Part shown: positions 13,316 to 25,600 of the stretch, piece after piece
How positions within the stretch are numbered: position 1 is the first letter of the stretch
Layout of the letters: the number at the start of each line of letters is the position of its first letter
From: Petaurus breviceps papuanus
Lineage: Eukaryota > Chordata > Mammalia > Diprotodontia > Petauridae
NCBI GenBank assembly: GCA_028583685.1
Contig: JAMXIF010000065.1
Span: forward strand, 39,177,993-39,241,992
Direction: 5' to 3'
Length of the DNA: 64,000 nt
Notes under the pieces: generated by a model
Told to the model about the DNA's origin: nothing
Database searches by the model: none
What the model saw: the letters and a program-made list of their open reading frames with translations, nothing else
Position numbers and translations under genes: made by a program

Positions 13316-14150
13316 ACTGATGTTTGACTCACTCAATTCTAGCCAAGTCCAGCAACGAGTGACAGTGAATGTTTTCTTATACTGCCTATTGACAGCTCCA
13401 TGTTTGCCTACTTCTGACCTGACATATGGACTCTTTTGGATGAAATTGTTGCTGGTGATCATACCATAGTACTTCATGTTAAATTATATTTAATATATTT
13501 AGAAGCATTCTTGGAATCCATTCATTACCTCCTCATAAGAAACTTGTGAGAACGAGCTGAAGCGAATGAGAAAGTGAAAATATATCCAGATGAAGTGACT
13601 TGCTTAAATTTAGCAAAGCAATTAAGAGAGATAAAACTAAAGCTTGTGTCCCCTTATTCCTTTTTAGTCTTCTCTCACACATCTCAGAAGACAACATGGA
13701 GAACTTTATGCCTAATGCATATCACGATTGGTCAAATAGCTCTAGTAACACTGGGCTTGAGGGGAGTTGGTTTGGTGTGAGAAACATTTTCTTTCTCTGA
13801 GAAACTTTTTTCTACCATCTACATTAGGACTTCTGTTAACTGATTTGGCATGTTTTCCCATAATCTTCTATTCTTTTTTGAGGAAGTTTTAAGACAATGT
13901 AATGATAAGTGTTCTAAATTTGAAGTTGGGAAGACCTCCTTTAGAATCCTGTCTCAGACACTTTCCAGTTGCATAATACAAGACGATTTGCTTAAGCTGT
14001 CTCTGAGGTTTCAATTTCTTCAGCTGTAAAATAAAAATAATGATACCACTTCCCTCACAGGGCTGTTGTCAGTTTCTAAAGAGAATATCTGTAGTATATT
14101 TATGTTAGCTATTAATATAAATTATGCTATTATTACTTCCTTTCCTATTT
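13316..14150 (+). other. 3' flank of the OR4S1-like gene with a MIR remnant
   Basis: 13316-13900 shows no recognised element. 13915-14120 is a MIR-like SINE on the + strand ('ttcttcagctgtaaaataaa', 'cacagggctgttgtcag'). Confidence 0.5.
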
Positions 14151-14203
14151 CCCCTTTCCTTTCACCCCCCCCCTTTCGCTCTTGCTTTTTGGAGGGGGGA
14201 AGG

Positions 14204-14335
14204 CAGGGAAATTGGTGTTGTGACTTGCCCAAGGTCAAGCAGCTAGTAAGTGTTAAGTTTCTGGGGCCGTATTTGAACAAGGTCTTCCTGACTCCAGGGC
14301 TGGTACTCTATTTGCTGTGCCACCTAGCCGCCCCA
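14204..14335 (-). mobile_element. Core-SINE (WSINE/MAR type), antisense
   Basis: The right end 'gccacctagccgcccc' is the reverse complement of the SINE 5' end (ggggcggctaggtggc). The core 'gacttgcccaaggtcaagca' and 'gtaagtgttaagtttctggg' are clear. This copy has the plain centre (cttactagct), not the CA-rich variant. A C-run lies just outside at 14167-14176. Confidence 0.85.
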
Positions 14336-14514
14336 AATCCTTTCTCTTTCTTTACTCTCTCCTATATGTTGTCATATTCTGAAGTGATTGACAGGATCCA
14401 ATTTATGTGGGTTGGTGTTAAGAAACATGTAGAGTCTTCTTCTCTTTTCAAAGTCTAAGAAATATATATGATGATTTTGACTCCCACCTTTGTGGGAATC
14501 ATTGGACAGCTAGA

Positions 14515-14700
14515 CCATAAAATGAAAAGTAGAAAATGGCCATAGAGGCAATCTAGTCCAATCCCCTCATTTGATAGAAGAAGAAACTAAGGCTCAAATG
14601 GGGGAAATACCTTGCTCCATGTGAAGAAAAAACATTAGTAGAAGAACTCAGATTTGAACCTGTCTTTCAACTCCAAGGCCAACACTCTAGTTTCAGTATA
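14515..14700 (-). mobile_element. MIR-type SINE remnant, antisense
   Basis: 'gaagaagaaactaaggctca' and 'acctgtctttcaactccaag' read as an antisense MIR. Confidence 0.5.
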
Positions 14701-14829
14701 TCCTACTGATGATGATATATCATATAATATTATGCAGAGCATTTGACATTTGGTGACTTTTAGATATGCCAATGAACAGATATTTAAGCAGCACCTATCA
14801 AGTGAAAGATAATTGTACTTGGTGCTTAA

Positions 14830-15030
14830 TCTTAATGCCCTTATCTGCCTCCAATTTATCCTTCATGTATTTCATTTACAGAAAGCTTTTTGTATATTGC
14901 CTCCCCTTAGACTGTGAATTCCTTTAGGACATGGATTACTCTCCCATCTTCCCTTTTTTTTGTGTGTCACTTGTGCTTAGCAGAGTTCTTGGTACAAAGT
15001 AGGCTATTAGTGAATGTTAGTTGAATAACA
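14830..15030 (+). mobile_element. L2-like LINE 3' end
   Basis: 'agactgtgaattcctttagg', 'cttgtgcttagcagagttct' and 'tgaatgttagttgaataa' form the typical end of an L2-like LINE. Confidence 0.5.
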
Positions 15031-15178
15031 ATCTGTGCTCAACAAGTTTACATTCTACTAAGGGGAATCAAATTTTTGAACAATGATGGCCACCTAGGGA
15101 GATGCAGTTGAAGGAGTGCTGATGAGTGGAGTCAAATAAATTGTCTTTGATTGCCACACTATTTCTGTAGTAATGGAG

Positions 15179-15179
<1 letters not shown>

Positions 15180-15217
<38 letters not shown>

Positions 15218-15218
15218 G
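15180..15218. repeat. (ATT)n microsatellite
   Basis: Thirteen uninterrupted ATT units. Confidence 0.95.
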
Positions 15219-15342
15219 AGAAGTTGGATATGGTGGTACAATGAAAATGGCAAGATGTCCTCACTGTAAAGACCTTGTTCCTAAGAGGATAAATAGCTAG
15301 ATTGAATGAAGCAATTGCACCTGGAGGAGTCTGCCATTGAAT

Positions 15343-15420
15343 ATATGTGTGTATATATATATATATATAATGTGTGTATGTATGTATGTATATATATGTA
15401 TGTATGTATGTATGTATATA
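15343..15420. repeat. TA / TATG simple repeat
   Basis: Alternating (TA)n and (TATG)n blocks. Confidence 0.9.
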
Positions 15421-15509
15421 AAGAGAAAAGGCAGGGCTTGACTCTTTTGAGGTTCTATGGTTTTATAGAGTGTCATATTAGTAATCCAAAATGTCCAAGT
15501 TGAAATTTT

Positions 15510-16210
15510 GCCACAATTACTAGTTAATTAATCCTGAGTCTCTGCTTCCTCATCTATAAATGGGGATACTAAGTACTGTAGTACCTATGTCAAAGGGCTA
15601 TTGGGAGACTAGAATTAGATAAGATATGTAAAGTGCTTTACAAACTTCAAATTATTTTGCAAGCATCAGTCACTATTATCATAGTGAAGTGACTGTATGA
15701 CAAATTCATTAGTGATACTTTGCCTTGCATATGCTCTCCAGCACTGGAGACCAATAACAAATTAATTTATTTCTTCATTCAATTATCCAACATTTGCCAA
15801 TTATTTTCTACATATATCTCCCTGTGCTAGGAGAGATGTAAAATGTAGGTAAAGTTTAGTCATATTTTCTGCCCAATGTGCAATTTACAGATTACTAGGA
15901 AGACAGACATACCCACAAATAATCATAATGCACAGTAATGCATCATAAGTGCATTTGATAGAGATAGAATAATATATAGAAGACTGAACTTAGAGTCTAG
16001 AAAACCTGGGATCATAGAACCATAGAAACATTGATTTGGCTCTGGGGGGGACCTTCAAGTTCATCTAGTTTAAACTCTTCATTTATAGGTGAGGAAACTG
16101 AGACTCAGAAAGATCACCTAACTTGTTTAACAATATACAAGTATTAGGTAAGGGATGCCTTTTGAATGTAGGTCATCTGTCTCTAAATATTGTGTTAAAT
16201 TCCTTGACAT
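15510..16210. mobile_element. Cluster of MIR-type remnants
   Basis: 15525-15690 is MIR on the + strand ('ctcatctataaatggggata', 'gtgctttacaaacttcaaa'). 15770-15960 resembles the dispersed CR1/L2-like repeat. 16010-16200 is an antisense MIR ('aggtgaggaaactgagactc'). Confidence 0.5.
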
Positions 16211-16869
16211 TATCATCTACATAACAGTGGATGAAGGGCTTCACCTTTATATATCTCAGGAAATGTGGTGGGCTTTATTTACAAAGCAGGGGTCATGATC
16301 CCCCCTTTGGGAGAGGGTCTACATCTGCAGACACCCACACTAAGGGAATTATAGTGCCTTCAATTTTTGGTGTAATTACAGTAGAAAAGGAAAAATCTAT
16401 GTCATGTTCTATAGGGAAGATCAACCATTTAGTTCAATTGAATTCAATTTAGTAAGCATTAAATAAGCAGATTATCTGTCCTATACACCAATGCAGTCAA
16501 ACTCAAATGGAAACAGAGCCACTAAACCATATATAAGGATTCCTCTGGACAGTGTATTGACTTAGAAAACTCCACATTAACCTTACTGATATTCACAGTA
16601 CTTTTATTTATTGTGTTAAAAATCATACAATTATATTTAAATCTACTTTGGTGTATACAGAAGTGTTGCTGGTCATGGCCTATAGTCACGTTTGACACAT
16701 CTACTATATACAATGCTAGGTTTAGAGTGAATGGACATATCAATGACATATGCTTTGCATTGAAGGAGTTTACATATTACTTGTGGGATACAGGATCTCT
16801 GTTCTCTATAATTTCATGTTGGCTGTCACCTATGCCTAATGTTAGCTAATGTTTTCTCTCCACACCAAC
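16211..16869. other. No recognised gene or element
   Basis: Small open frames on both strands here show no protein family. 16430-16520 may be an old SINE/LINE tail. Confidence 0.3.
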
Positions 16870-17003
16870 ACCTTTCCTAGGCACCTCTCACAACTCAACT
16901 GTAAGAGTCATATTGTCTAACATTATTTATTGCCTGTCCATGCTCTATTTATCATTTATGTAACTAGTTATATCCTACCTCCCCCATTAGAATGTGAGCT
17001 TCT
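16870..17003 (+). mobile_element. L2-like LINE 3' end, first half (split by an L1)
   Basis: This part ends 'ccattagaatgtgagcttct' and continues at 18987 with 'taggggctggggctattttt' and 'agtaagcacttaacaaa'. The two parts join into one L2-like tail once the L1 at 17004-18973 is removed. Confidence 0.65.
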
Positions 17004-18973
17004 GGGGGGGGGGGGGGGGACCGGAGTCAAGATGGCTGAGTAGAAGCAGGACTTCCTTGCTGTTCTGGCTTCCACCTTCCAAAATCCATGTAAAAAGGGG
17101 ACTCTAAACAAACTTTGGAGCTGCAGAACCAACAAAATGACACAGAGAAGCTAACCTCCCACTGAGGACAGCCCATCAGGCCGGCAGGAATCGGCCAGCA
17201 CAGTGCTCTGGGAGCTGAGCCCAGCCCCACACTGAGGATTTAGCCCCAGGGTGGGTCTGACCAGCCACTGGCAGGAGGGATTCTAAATCAGCAGCAGCTG
17301 TGGCCGTTTCCATAATTACCAACACAGATGTGAGGGAAAAAGTGAGAGGTCAGTGCAGTCTGGATTTTGGGACCCAGTAAGTGAGAGTGTGTGGCTTTTG
17401 CCCCCCCTGGGGCAAGAAGCCACTGAGATGCCAGGCACAGCCATCCAGCACCACTTGGAAGCTTCAGCTCTTGGCCTGCAGAGTGTAGGGGGACCAAGCA
17501 CCAGTCTGAGGGGTAATCGCTCTTGCTTTAACCTCCTTCGTCTGAATTTCAGTCTAGGGTGGAGGTCCTGGGGTGTGTGTCCAGCTTGCCAGAGTGTGTG
17601 GAGACCTCAGAGAGGGCACCCATGTAATATCTCCAGCAGCTGAGAAAACCCAGGCATTTGGGACGAAAGCTCCCCTGTCTGGTAGGAGAGTCCACTGTGG
17701 CAAAAAGCCCAGGGGTCAAGTGACTGAGGGGTGACATGACCAGGCAAAGGAAACAAAACAGACAGAAGATTCCAACATTAGACTCCTATTTTGGGGACAA
17801 ACAGGAGCAAAGCATGGAACAGGAGGAAGACAGTGAAGTCAGAACTCTTGCACCAAAAGCTTCAAAAGAAAATACGAGCTGGTTACAGGCCATAGAGGAC
17901 CTTAAGAAGCAGATAAGAGCAGTGGAGGAAAAATTGGGAAGAGAAATGAGAACAATGCAAGAAAATTATGAAATGAGAGTCAACAACCTGACTGAGGAAA
18001 GTCACACCTTAAAAAACAGACTAACTCAAATGGCAAAAGAGGCTTAAAAAGGCAATGAGGAGAAGAATGCCTTAAAAAGTTGAATTTGCCAGATGGAAAA
18101 AGAATCTCAAAAGCTAATTGAGGAAAATCATTGCTTCAGAATTAGATTGGAAGAAATGGAAGCTAATGACTTTATGAGAAATCAAGATGTTGTTAAACAG
18201 ATCCTAATAAATGAAAGAATAGAAGGCAATGTGAAATATCTCATAGGAAAAACCACTGACCTGGAAAATAGATCCAGGAGAGATAATTTAAAAATTGTTG
18301 GACTACCTGAAAGCCATGATCAAAGTAAGAACCTAGAAATCATCCTCCAGGAAATTCTCAAAGAAAACTACCCTGATGTTTTAGAACCAGAGGGCAAAAT
18401 AGAGGTTGAAAGAATCCACTGATCACCTCCTGAAAAAGATCCCAAAAAGAAAACTCCTAGGAATATTATAGCCAGGTTCCAGAATTCCCAGATTAAGGAG
18501 AGAATATTACAAGCAGCCAGGAAGAAACAATTTGAATATTGTGGACACCCAATCAGGATAACCCAGGATCTGGCAGCTTCTACACTGAGGGATCAAAGGG
18601 CTTGGAATATGATATTCTGGAGGTCAAAAGAGCTGGGATTGAAACCAAGAGTCACCTACCCAGCGAAACTGAGTATCATGTTTCAGGGGGAAATATGGTC
18701 ATTCAGTGGAATAAAGGACTTTCAAGCATTCTTGCTGAAAAACCAGAGTTCAATAGAAAATTTGACATTCAGATACAAGAAGCAAGAGAAGCATGAGAAG
18801 GTAAACAGGGGGAAAAATCATAAGGAACTTATGAAAGTGGAACTATTAACATTCCTACATGGAAAAACAAGAATGTAACTTATGAAACTTTTCTCAGTAG
18901 TTGTAGGGAATAGAAATATATATATATATATATATATATACACGGCTATATGGGCATATGGATACATTAAAAA
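17004..18973 (+). mobile_element. L1 LINE, 5'UTR plus ORF1 only, 3'-shortened
   Basis: After a run of G's it starts 'accggagtcaagatggctga', a marsupial-type L1 5' end. A GC-richer 5'UTR follows to 17735. ORF1 starts at ATG 17736 (MTRQRKQNRQKIPTLDSYF). It is a basic, coiled-coil-rich protein (heptads near 17880-18050) with RNA-binding-domain residues RRDNLKIVGLPE at 18279-18314 (a frame ending at 18422). The coding sequence is broken by one stop near 18045 and shifts frame near 18060-18093 and after 18422, ending at 18878. No ORF2 follows: the copy ends in (TA)n and an A tract. Flanking duplications aatgtgagcttct (16991-17003) and aatgtgggcttct (18974-18986) bound it. Confidence 0.85.
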
Positions 18974-18986
18974 AATGTGGGCTTCT

Positions 18987-19110
18987 TAGGGGCTGGGGCT
19001 ATTTTTGTTTTTCATTGGTTTCTATCATTCTGAGTATACCCAGCACTCAGCACAGAAGCTGACATGTAGTAAGCACTTAACAAACGGTTGTTGGTTGACT
19101 GGTTGGTAGA
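18987..19110 (+). mobile_element. L2-like LINE 3' end, second half
   Basis: Continuation of 16870-17003 beyond the L1. It ends in the 'agtaagcacttaacaaacgg' tail typical of this repeat. Confidence 0.6.
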
Positions 19111-19227
19111 TTGGCATTGGAAGATGGACACTTATGGAGAGTGGAGAGGACACTTACATTATGACAACAAGAGAGAGGTGAAAGTGTCTAGCTAGCCCCC
19201 ACAATAAGGAAGAAAGGTTTTCAGATG

Positions 19228-19395
19228 TCTCATGTGGAATAGAGATTTTGAATTTCCCCTCATTTGAGTATGGCAGGGATGGAAAGTCCCTGGCTAATCA
19301 CACAGGGAACATAAAGTTAGTGGTGGTACAAGCAATACTCCCTGACATGTGGTAATGAATAGGTGCTAAGTCGGAGCTGTCATCATCCTTGCTGT
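19228..19395. repeat. Copy A of an unassigned repeat
   Basis: Shares about 150 bases with 21293-21445: 'tggctaatcacacagggaac' here and 'tggctagtcactcaggaaca' there, followed by ataaagttagtggtggta/ataaagtcagtggtagta. Same orientation, about 2.06 kb apart. I do not recognise the family. Confidence 0.65.
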
Positions 19396-19669
19396 AGCCC
19401 TGATGTTCCTGCCTTAGTCTTATTCTGACCTTAGAATTTTCTATCATGTCCCAGTTTTATCCTTTAGTGACTGAAGCCTCCTCACTCTGGAACATTCCTC
19501 CACATATGGGGCTTTTTCACCCTGGGAAATACCTTTGATATACTTGACCCCTTTTACCATTGCTAAGTTTTTCTTGGGGCCTCCACTTTTTTTGGAGAGG
19601 TGTCCAAACCAGTCAAGCTTTGTTTCCCTCTAGGCATATAATAGTAATGGAATTTGAGGCATGAGAATT

Positions 19670-20620
19670 GAGAAATGAGACAGAATTTCTTGGAGCAAAG
19701 CATGTGGAGGCTGGATAAAGTGATTTTGATTCTGAGAATGAAGCTTATGGTGATAAAGACTTCTGAGGGTCAGCTGGAGCTGCTGAGGATTTCAGAGGAC
19801 CAGCCAGAGCTGCTGAGGATTTCTGAGGGCAAGCCAGAGCTGCAGAAGACTGAGGAAGCATGACTGTGGTGCCAGTACTTTGTACAAATGTTGTTGTGAC
19901 TGTGTTAACATATATATGAATGTTCTTGTGGCTTTGTTAAGCATTGTCTTCCCCGGAACAGAGCCTGTGAAGGATTTGAGATGGAGTGAACACTGTGTGC
20001 CTCAATGTGGAGCAGGAATTGCATGGAGAGCTCGACAAGTTGGTTAGATTTGGGCAGGAGCTGGAAGCATGGAAGAGGAACCATGGGAGCTGAAAGCCTG
20101 CCCCAACTCAATATTAAATGACCTCTCTGTGGGCACTGAGTAGTGACTGACGATCTAGGGGTGGATGTTTTTTGAATTTCTACTACCCCTTAAGAGGGTA
20201 CTGAGTAGTGACTGTTGAAGTTGTAACTTAATTGCACCGCATGGGTAGAGAACTTTGACTTTTGTACTCTGTGACCTTTAAGGAGGCAAGCCTCCTTCAG
20301 GATTATTTAATGATTGAGTTACTAAATGATTGTACTTTGTTGAAAACTATGTGACCACTTTGGTGAAATCTATGCGGCCATTTTAGTGATAAGTTGTTGA
20401 GTTGTGACATGGTGAATGCTGTATTTTGATTTTATGTGATAAGTTGTAACATTGTGAATGCTATACCTTGTTTTTCTGTGAATGTTTTGCTCTGATTTGT
20501 TATTGAAGAGAGCTTTCTATACTGTATAATCAGAACCTTGAAAGCTGTTCATAGCAGCAGTCCTCTGGAAATCTGCTCGTAATTGGCTTTAGAAGGCACT
20601 ACTCTACTTTTCCAGATTTC
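19670..20620. repeat. Unrecognised GC-richer segment with small internal duplications
   Basis: It holds a minisatellite-like run at about 19768-19848 (units built on 'gagctgctgaggatttc'), a duplicated 'actgagtagtgactg' at 20138 and 20200, and a duplicated 'gataagttgt' to 'gtgaatgct' block near 20390-20465. A 62-codon open frame at 19675-19863 spans the minisatellite and shows no known domain. It could be an old LTR or unknown repeat; this is not settled. Confidence 0.4.
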
Positions 20621-20778
20621 AACACCACACTAGGAGGTGGATACTCCGTCCCAACAAACCCACACACTTTTCCATATCTTTATGATTCTCTTTCCCACTA
20701 TCTGTCTTTTCTTCACAAGTACTAAATGAATGCTTTCTGCTTTGGCTTAGAATGTTGGGACACAAGTACATAAAAGAC

Positions 20779-20798
20779 ACACACACACACACACACAT
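20779..20798. repeat. (CA)n microsatellite
   Basis: About ten CA units. Confidence 0.9.
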
Positions 20799-21164
20799 CC
20801 TAAATATAAATTCTGTACTGGGCATAATAACATTTTGTAGAATTAGGAATGAACTCTTATATGTAGTATTTGAATATAACCCTGGAAATTTCTAGGAATT
20901 TTAATGTGGAGAGGTAAAGAGATAGACAATTCCAGTTATAAATAATATTACATCTAAAGTCACCAAGGTGGTAGATGGCATATCACATATGGAGAACAAT
21001 ATGTAGGTTAGTTTGGTTGAAAATATAACAGTTCATCTTTCCATCGAAATTTTACATTTGAAAATGCTTTCTTTACAGTGACACTTCCACTAACCATGAA
21101 GGTAGTTTTTAGTATTTAGTATTTTATAGATCTTTTGAAAAATAGATGGGCGTGGGCATGGAGA

Positions 21165-21250
21165 GGGAAGGCCTACAGACATCATATGACTTGCATAATC
21201 TCACAGAGCTAGGACACCATAGAGTTGTAATTTGAATTCAGGTCTTTTGA
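21165..21250 (-). mobile_element. MIR-like remnant next to repeat copy B
   Basis: 'gacttgcataatctcacaga' and 'ttgaattcaggtcttttgag' read as an antisense core-SINE. Confidence 0.45.
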
Positions 21251-21292
21251 GTCCAATTCTATGGTGTTTTTAGTTATCACTTTTTTGCCTCT

Positions 21293-21445
21293 TCTGGGAC
21301 AAGGATTTTGTATTTTCTCCCACTTGAGGATATCAGGGATGACAAGTCCTTGGCTAGTCACTCAGGAACATAAAGTCAGTGGTAGTATGAGGAAATTCTT
21401 CCTGGCCTATGGTGAAGCTCAGGGGCTAAGTGGTTCTCACACCCT
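21293..21445. repeat. Copy B of an unassigned repeat
   Basis: Partner of 19228-19395; see that entry for the shared landmarks. Confidence 0.65.
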
Positions 21446-23081
21446 GATCACTAGATTCAGGTAAACCTCTGCATATAGAGAAGCTTCATTTTCAACCAAG
21501 CCTTCCATTTCCCTTTTGCCTCTCTCTCCATGAGAGGCATCACCACAAAGAAGATAGCCTAACCTTTTTTCATTAACCTTTTCTTTTGATCTCTTTGTTT
21601 CCCTGTCTTCACATCCTGGATATCTCTGTCTTCTCTTCTTTGTCCCTTCCTTTCTTTTCCTTCTCCCTAACTTCCAGACAATGTTTTAATTTTCTGGTAT
21701 TTTGTAGATAAACTAGGTATCTACAAGAATTTTTTTTAATTTTATTTTTAATTTATTAAATAAGACAAACAGTACCATAATGTAGTACAACAAAAAAGAT
21801 TGTACGTGAAACTGAAAATCTATTATACTCTTGTTCTTTCTTTGAAATATATAACATCATGTTAATTTTCTTTTTTTTCTTCTCCCCACCCAGTTCTAGA
21901 GTTGGTCATCATTAGATACAAATAAATGTATATTTAAACTTATTCTATACATAGAGAAAGAGAATTTTGAGAGAGAAAAAATTCTGATGGAAAGAACATT
22001 TGGATTGTAGTCAAGAGGACCAATGCTGAGAGCCCCACCCTGTGTGTGTAATTTTGGAAAAGTTATCTTGCCTTTTGAACTCTCAGTTCCTTCCTATGTA
22101 AAATAAAGGGGTTGGAATAAATTTTTCTAAAGTCCCTTCAGCTCAGGCAACTATGATGTTCTGACCTTGGTCAGCATCTGTTAGGGAGAGCTCCCATCTT
22201 TACTGTGCTAGGATTCTATGAACTACAGGGAAAGTTCTTATTAGTATCTGTGTGTATGAACTGTGTTTGGATTCCTTATTAGCTGGCATAGTAGAACCCC
22301 ATGAATTAAAATAGCATATGGAGAACAGACTACAGTTACAGTGGTCAAAACTCAGGGCCATTGAGATTTTGAGCAAGAAGGGATTTTGAATGATCAGTGT
22401 TCACAGAGCATTGTAGCTGCTCAATAAATATATGTGGAAGAAAGAAACTTGTCACTGACATCCTTTGACCATGATACCCCAAGGTTGGGATGTCATTGAA
22501 CCAAACTGGAAAATTAAGAATACATCCTGATAATTTGATAGGAAGTATCTCAGTGACCATGTACTAAAGGCAGTTCCTTAAAAAAAGGATATATGTATGT
22601 ACATGTGTGTGTAGTTATTTGCATATATGAATATAGAAAATATGCCCAATAAATATTTATTCTTCCTTTATTTAAAGACCTCTAATGAATCAATTAAAGA
22701 AGGGCTCTAAAGAACAAATTAATGGGCTACTTCCTATAACAGTCTATTCCCCTTTGGGAAAGCTCTAATTGCAAATATTTACTTCAATCCTAAAATTACC
22801 TCAGAAAATTCTATCATTTTCATTTTTTACTTTTGTCATTTAGAGCCAAGATTATCCAGTCTAATACACTTTTCACATGAAAATCTTTTAAATACTTGGA
22901 AACTACTATCATTGCTCCCTTGAACTTTTTATTCAACAGGAAAACAATGTATAATTTTGTTTTTATCTTTCATTCGTAGTGTTGGAATACACATTTTATC
23001 ACCAATCACTCTGCAGATGGAGACATGGATATTTCAATATATTCAAAGGTCATTCCAGGTCATAATATCATCATCATCATT

Positions 23082-23116
<35 letters not shown>

Positions 23117-25090
23117 CCATGCTGCCCTCTTCCAGTATTAAACTCTTAGTGGACTTTTTTATTGTTGGAACTTCCATCTTGGGATCCTAGTGTCCTGACT
23201 GGTGATTCTTCAATTTCCTATTTAAATCTAAGACAAGATCTAGTCACATTTCATTTCACTCCCAAAAACCTCCTTGACAGTAACCTATCAACATAACTTC
23301 TCCAGCTCCTTTTCATTTGTGAAACTTTTGCCAATTCATCTTTGTTATTGCTAATTGCAAGGACATGTAAATCTTCTCTATGTCTTCAATCACTATCCAT
23401 TTAACTTTCCCTCCTTTATAAGTGTTGTCTCTTAGAATATAAGGTCCATGGGGGCAAGGACTATCTAATCAGACTATGCTGAAGTCAGTTCCATTGGTTC
23501 TCCTGAGTCAATTTTAAAATTTTAAATGTGATTATTTGCACCTTGAAAATAGGCAAACACTTCAGAATCATGATAAATTTATTATATTGTGGATTGCCTT
23601 GAAAGTGATGGAGGAAATATGAATAATGTAGATTAAGCTTAAAAGTGCATCATGGGTACATATTGTTTTCTCATAGAGTCAGTTATTAAATATTTATCAC
23701 TATTCTCTTGACTGTATTCATTTTGAAATGGTATTCTGAATTATTAATTAATTTATGGAACAATTAATTATGACTAAGGAAATGGAACTATAGGGTACCT
23801 TTGGATCAAGTTGGAGTCTGGCATACATGTTTCTCTGTATACTCATAAGAATACATCACAATGGCAGTGAGCAGGAAGAAATGCTTCAATCACACTATAA
23901 TGAGGCAAAGAGAATTGAAGCAAATTGCACAAAGGTACAGAGGAAGAAGCAGATGGGATGAGGATAGGGATGGGTTCATGGAGGGATGTAGGCAAACTGG
24001 GATGTAAATAAGAAGATACAGGAACACAGAATCAATTATATAACCATGGATTAAATTTGTGAGTACTTGGCCAGTATGGATCCATAGCAGATGGAGGAGT
24101 GCTGTGGAGAGTCAAGAGATTAGGTTCTCATTTTTATTGGGTTTTGATAGGGCATGGACTAATACTAGAAGCCATTCTAGCTTGGCAAACACTGTTAGAA
24201 CTTGTGTTTATTGAATTAATCTTTAAGATCCAAGGTTCAATATCTTGATCAAGTGATTCATTGCATGAGAATTTAATGAGGACAGAGATAAGGACACGTA
24301 AGAAAAAATAAAAGAAAAAAAATTAGTTTACCCAAGACTTCATCTGGGCCAATAATTTCAATTTTTTTTTCCAATTTGTCATTTCATACATAACTACAAG
24401 AAATTCTATTGCTCAATTTTATTTTCATATACTTTTTCTTTCCTAAATCCCTTTGTTCCCTGCCAAGGAAAAATGAATAGTTCTTAGAGAGATCAAGAAG
24501 GAGAAAAATGAAGGGGCCAAGAGAAGGTGAAAGTATTTCTGAAATTTTAGAATCTTTGATTCTAAATTCTAAAATTCCTGCTTCAAAGGAATTTTACCAG
24601 GAATCTCTTCTTACCCATGACCATTATATAATAAGCCTTTTATACAGAATCATGGACAATTTCTACATGATCACCTCTCTATTGGGGAGCTCAACTACCT
24701 TCAATGTTAACTCCATTGTTAAAACATTATTACTTATTTTGAGCCAAACACACACACACACACGTGATGTGTGTGTTTAATGTATGTGTGATAATCCAGA
24801 AATCTGACAGCATACCTGAATTGATATCTATTAAACTAATATAGATTAATTTCCCAGGGTAGGTAAGGATGCTGCTGTCATTGTAAAATTTTTATATTCA
24901 TCACCAAGCTTGAACATATTTTAAGCTAATTCATCATTTCATGTACCCAGTACCCTCTAATTTAACTGAATATTGAGTATGTAAAGACAAACAAAATAAA
25001 ATTTCTCTCTCTTATGTCTATCTATCTATGTATATATACACACACTATATGCATAGATATACTAGAATATGATAGACATTTGTAATTTAA
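21446..25090. other. Gene-free stretch
   Basis: Contains an (ATC)n microsatellite (23069-23116), short (CA)n at 24749-24765, weak MIR/L2-like pieces (22010-22160 and 23290-23470), and otherwise unrecognised AT-rich DNA. The reading frame at 22957-23190 only crosses the ATC repeat as poly-Ser and is not a gene. Confidence 0.4.
23069..23116. repeat. (ATC)n microsatellite
   Basis: About sixteen ATC/ATT units with one interruption. Confidence 0.95.
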
Positions 25091-25094
25091 TTCT

Positions 25095-25600
25095 CTATCT
25101 GGGTTATTGTGGTGCCAATGCAATTTTCACAGTGCCAATGGCAATTGTAAATAAGCCAGCATAGAACTCAATCACAAAATATAACAGACTCTCCATATAT
25201 AGGACAGAAGTAAAACATTTATTCAGACACCAGAAAACCAAATCACAACACAAGAAAGTCAAACCCATCGTAGTAGCAAAGAAGTTGATACACCAAAGCA
25301 CAGGATGAAGCAAGCCACACTGTCCTTTAGCCTTCTCACACACCAACACTCACAAGCCTAGTTGTCTTCCTGGGTGCATCCTCTCTCTCCCACCATCTAG
25401 CTGCTCTGTCTCCTAGTTTTCTATGGGCTTTGCTCCACACTTCAACAAACTCCTCCCACCACAGGCCCCATGTGATTACGTTCAGCCTATTAGGGAGCAA
25501 GGAAGATATTCAGAAGCAAGTAAGTCTTCACATTCCCTTAAACCTCTTAAGGGGCAGGGAAGATCTTTAAATTCCCCTTTATAGTCAGTCATAGGGATTG
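25095..25600 (-). mobile_element. Possible old solo LTR or similar repeat, antisense
   Basis: A compact, more GC-rich block in AT-rich surroundings. 'aaaacatttattcagacac' gives an AATAAA-type signal on the - strand, and the part to its right is cytosine-rich like an LTR. Clear TG...CA ends and target-site duplications were not found, so the call is tentative. Confidence 0.3.

Noticed and set aside
12602-13477. Minus-strand open frames over the OR4S1-like gene
   Set aside because: They are antisense shadows of the receptor's codon bias; the protein text has no family signal.
17027-17737. Several small frames in the GC-richer block
   Set aside because: They lie in the L1 5'UTR and have no L1 protein match.
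22957-23190. Serine-rich small protein
   Set aside because: The serines come from the ATC microsatellite; there is no other support.
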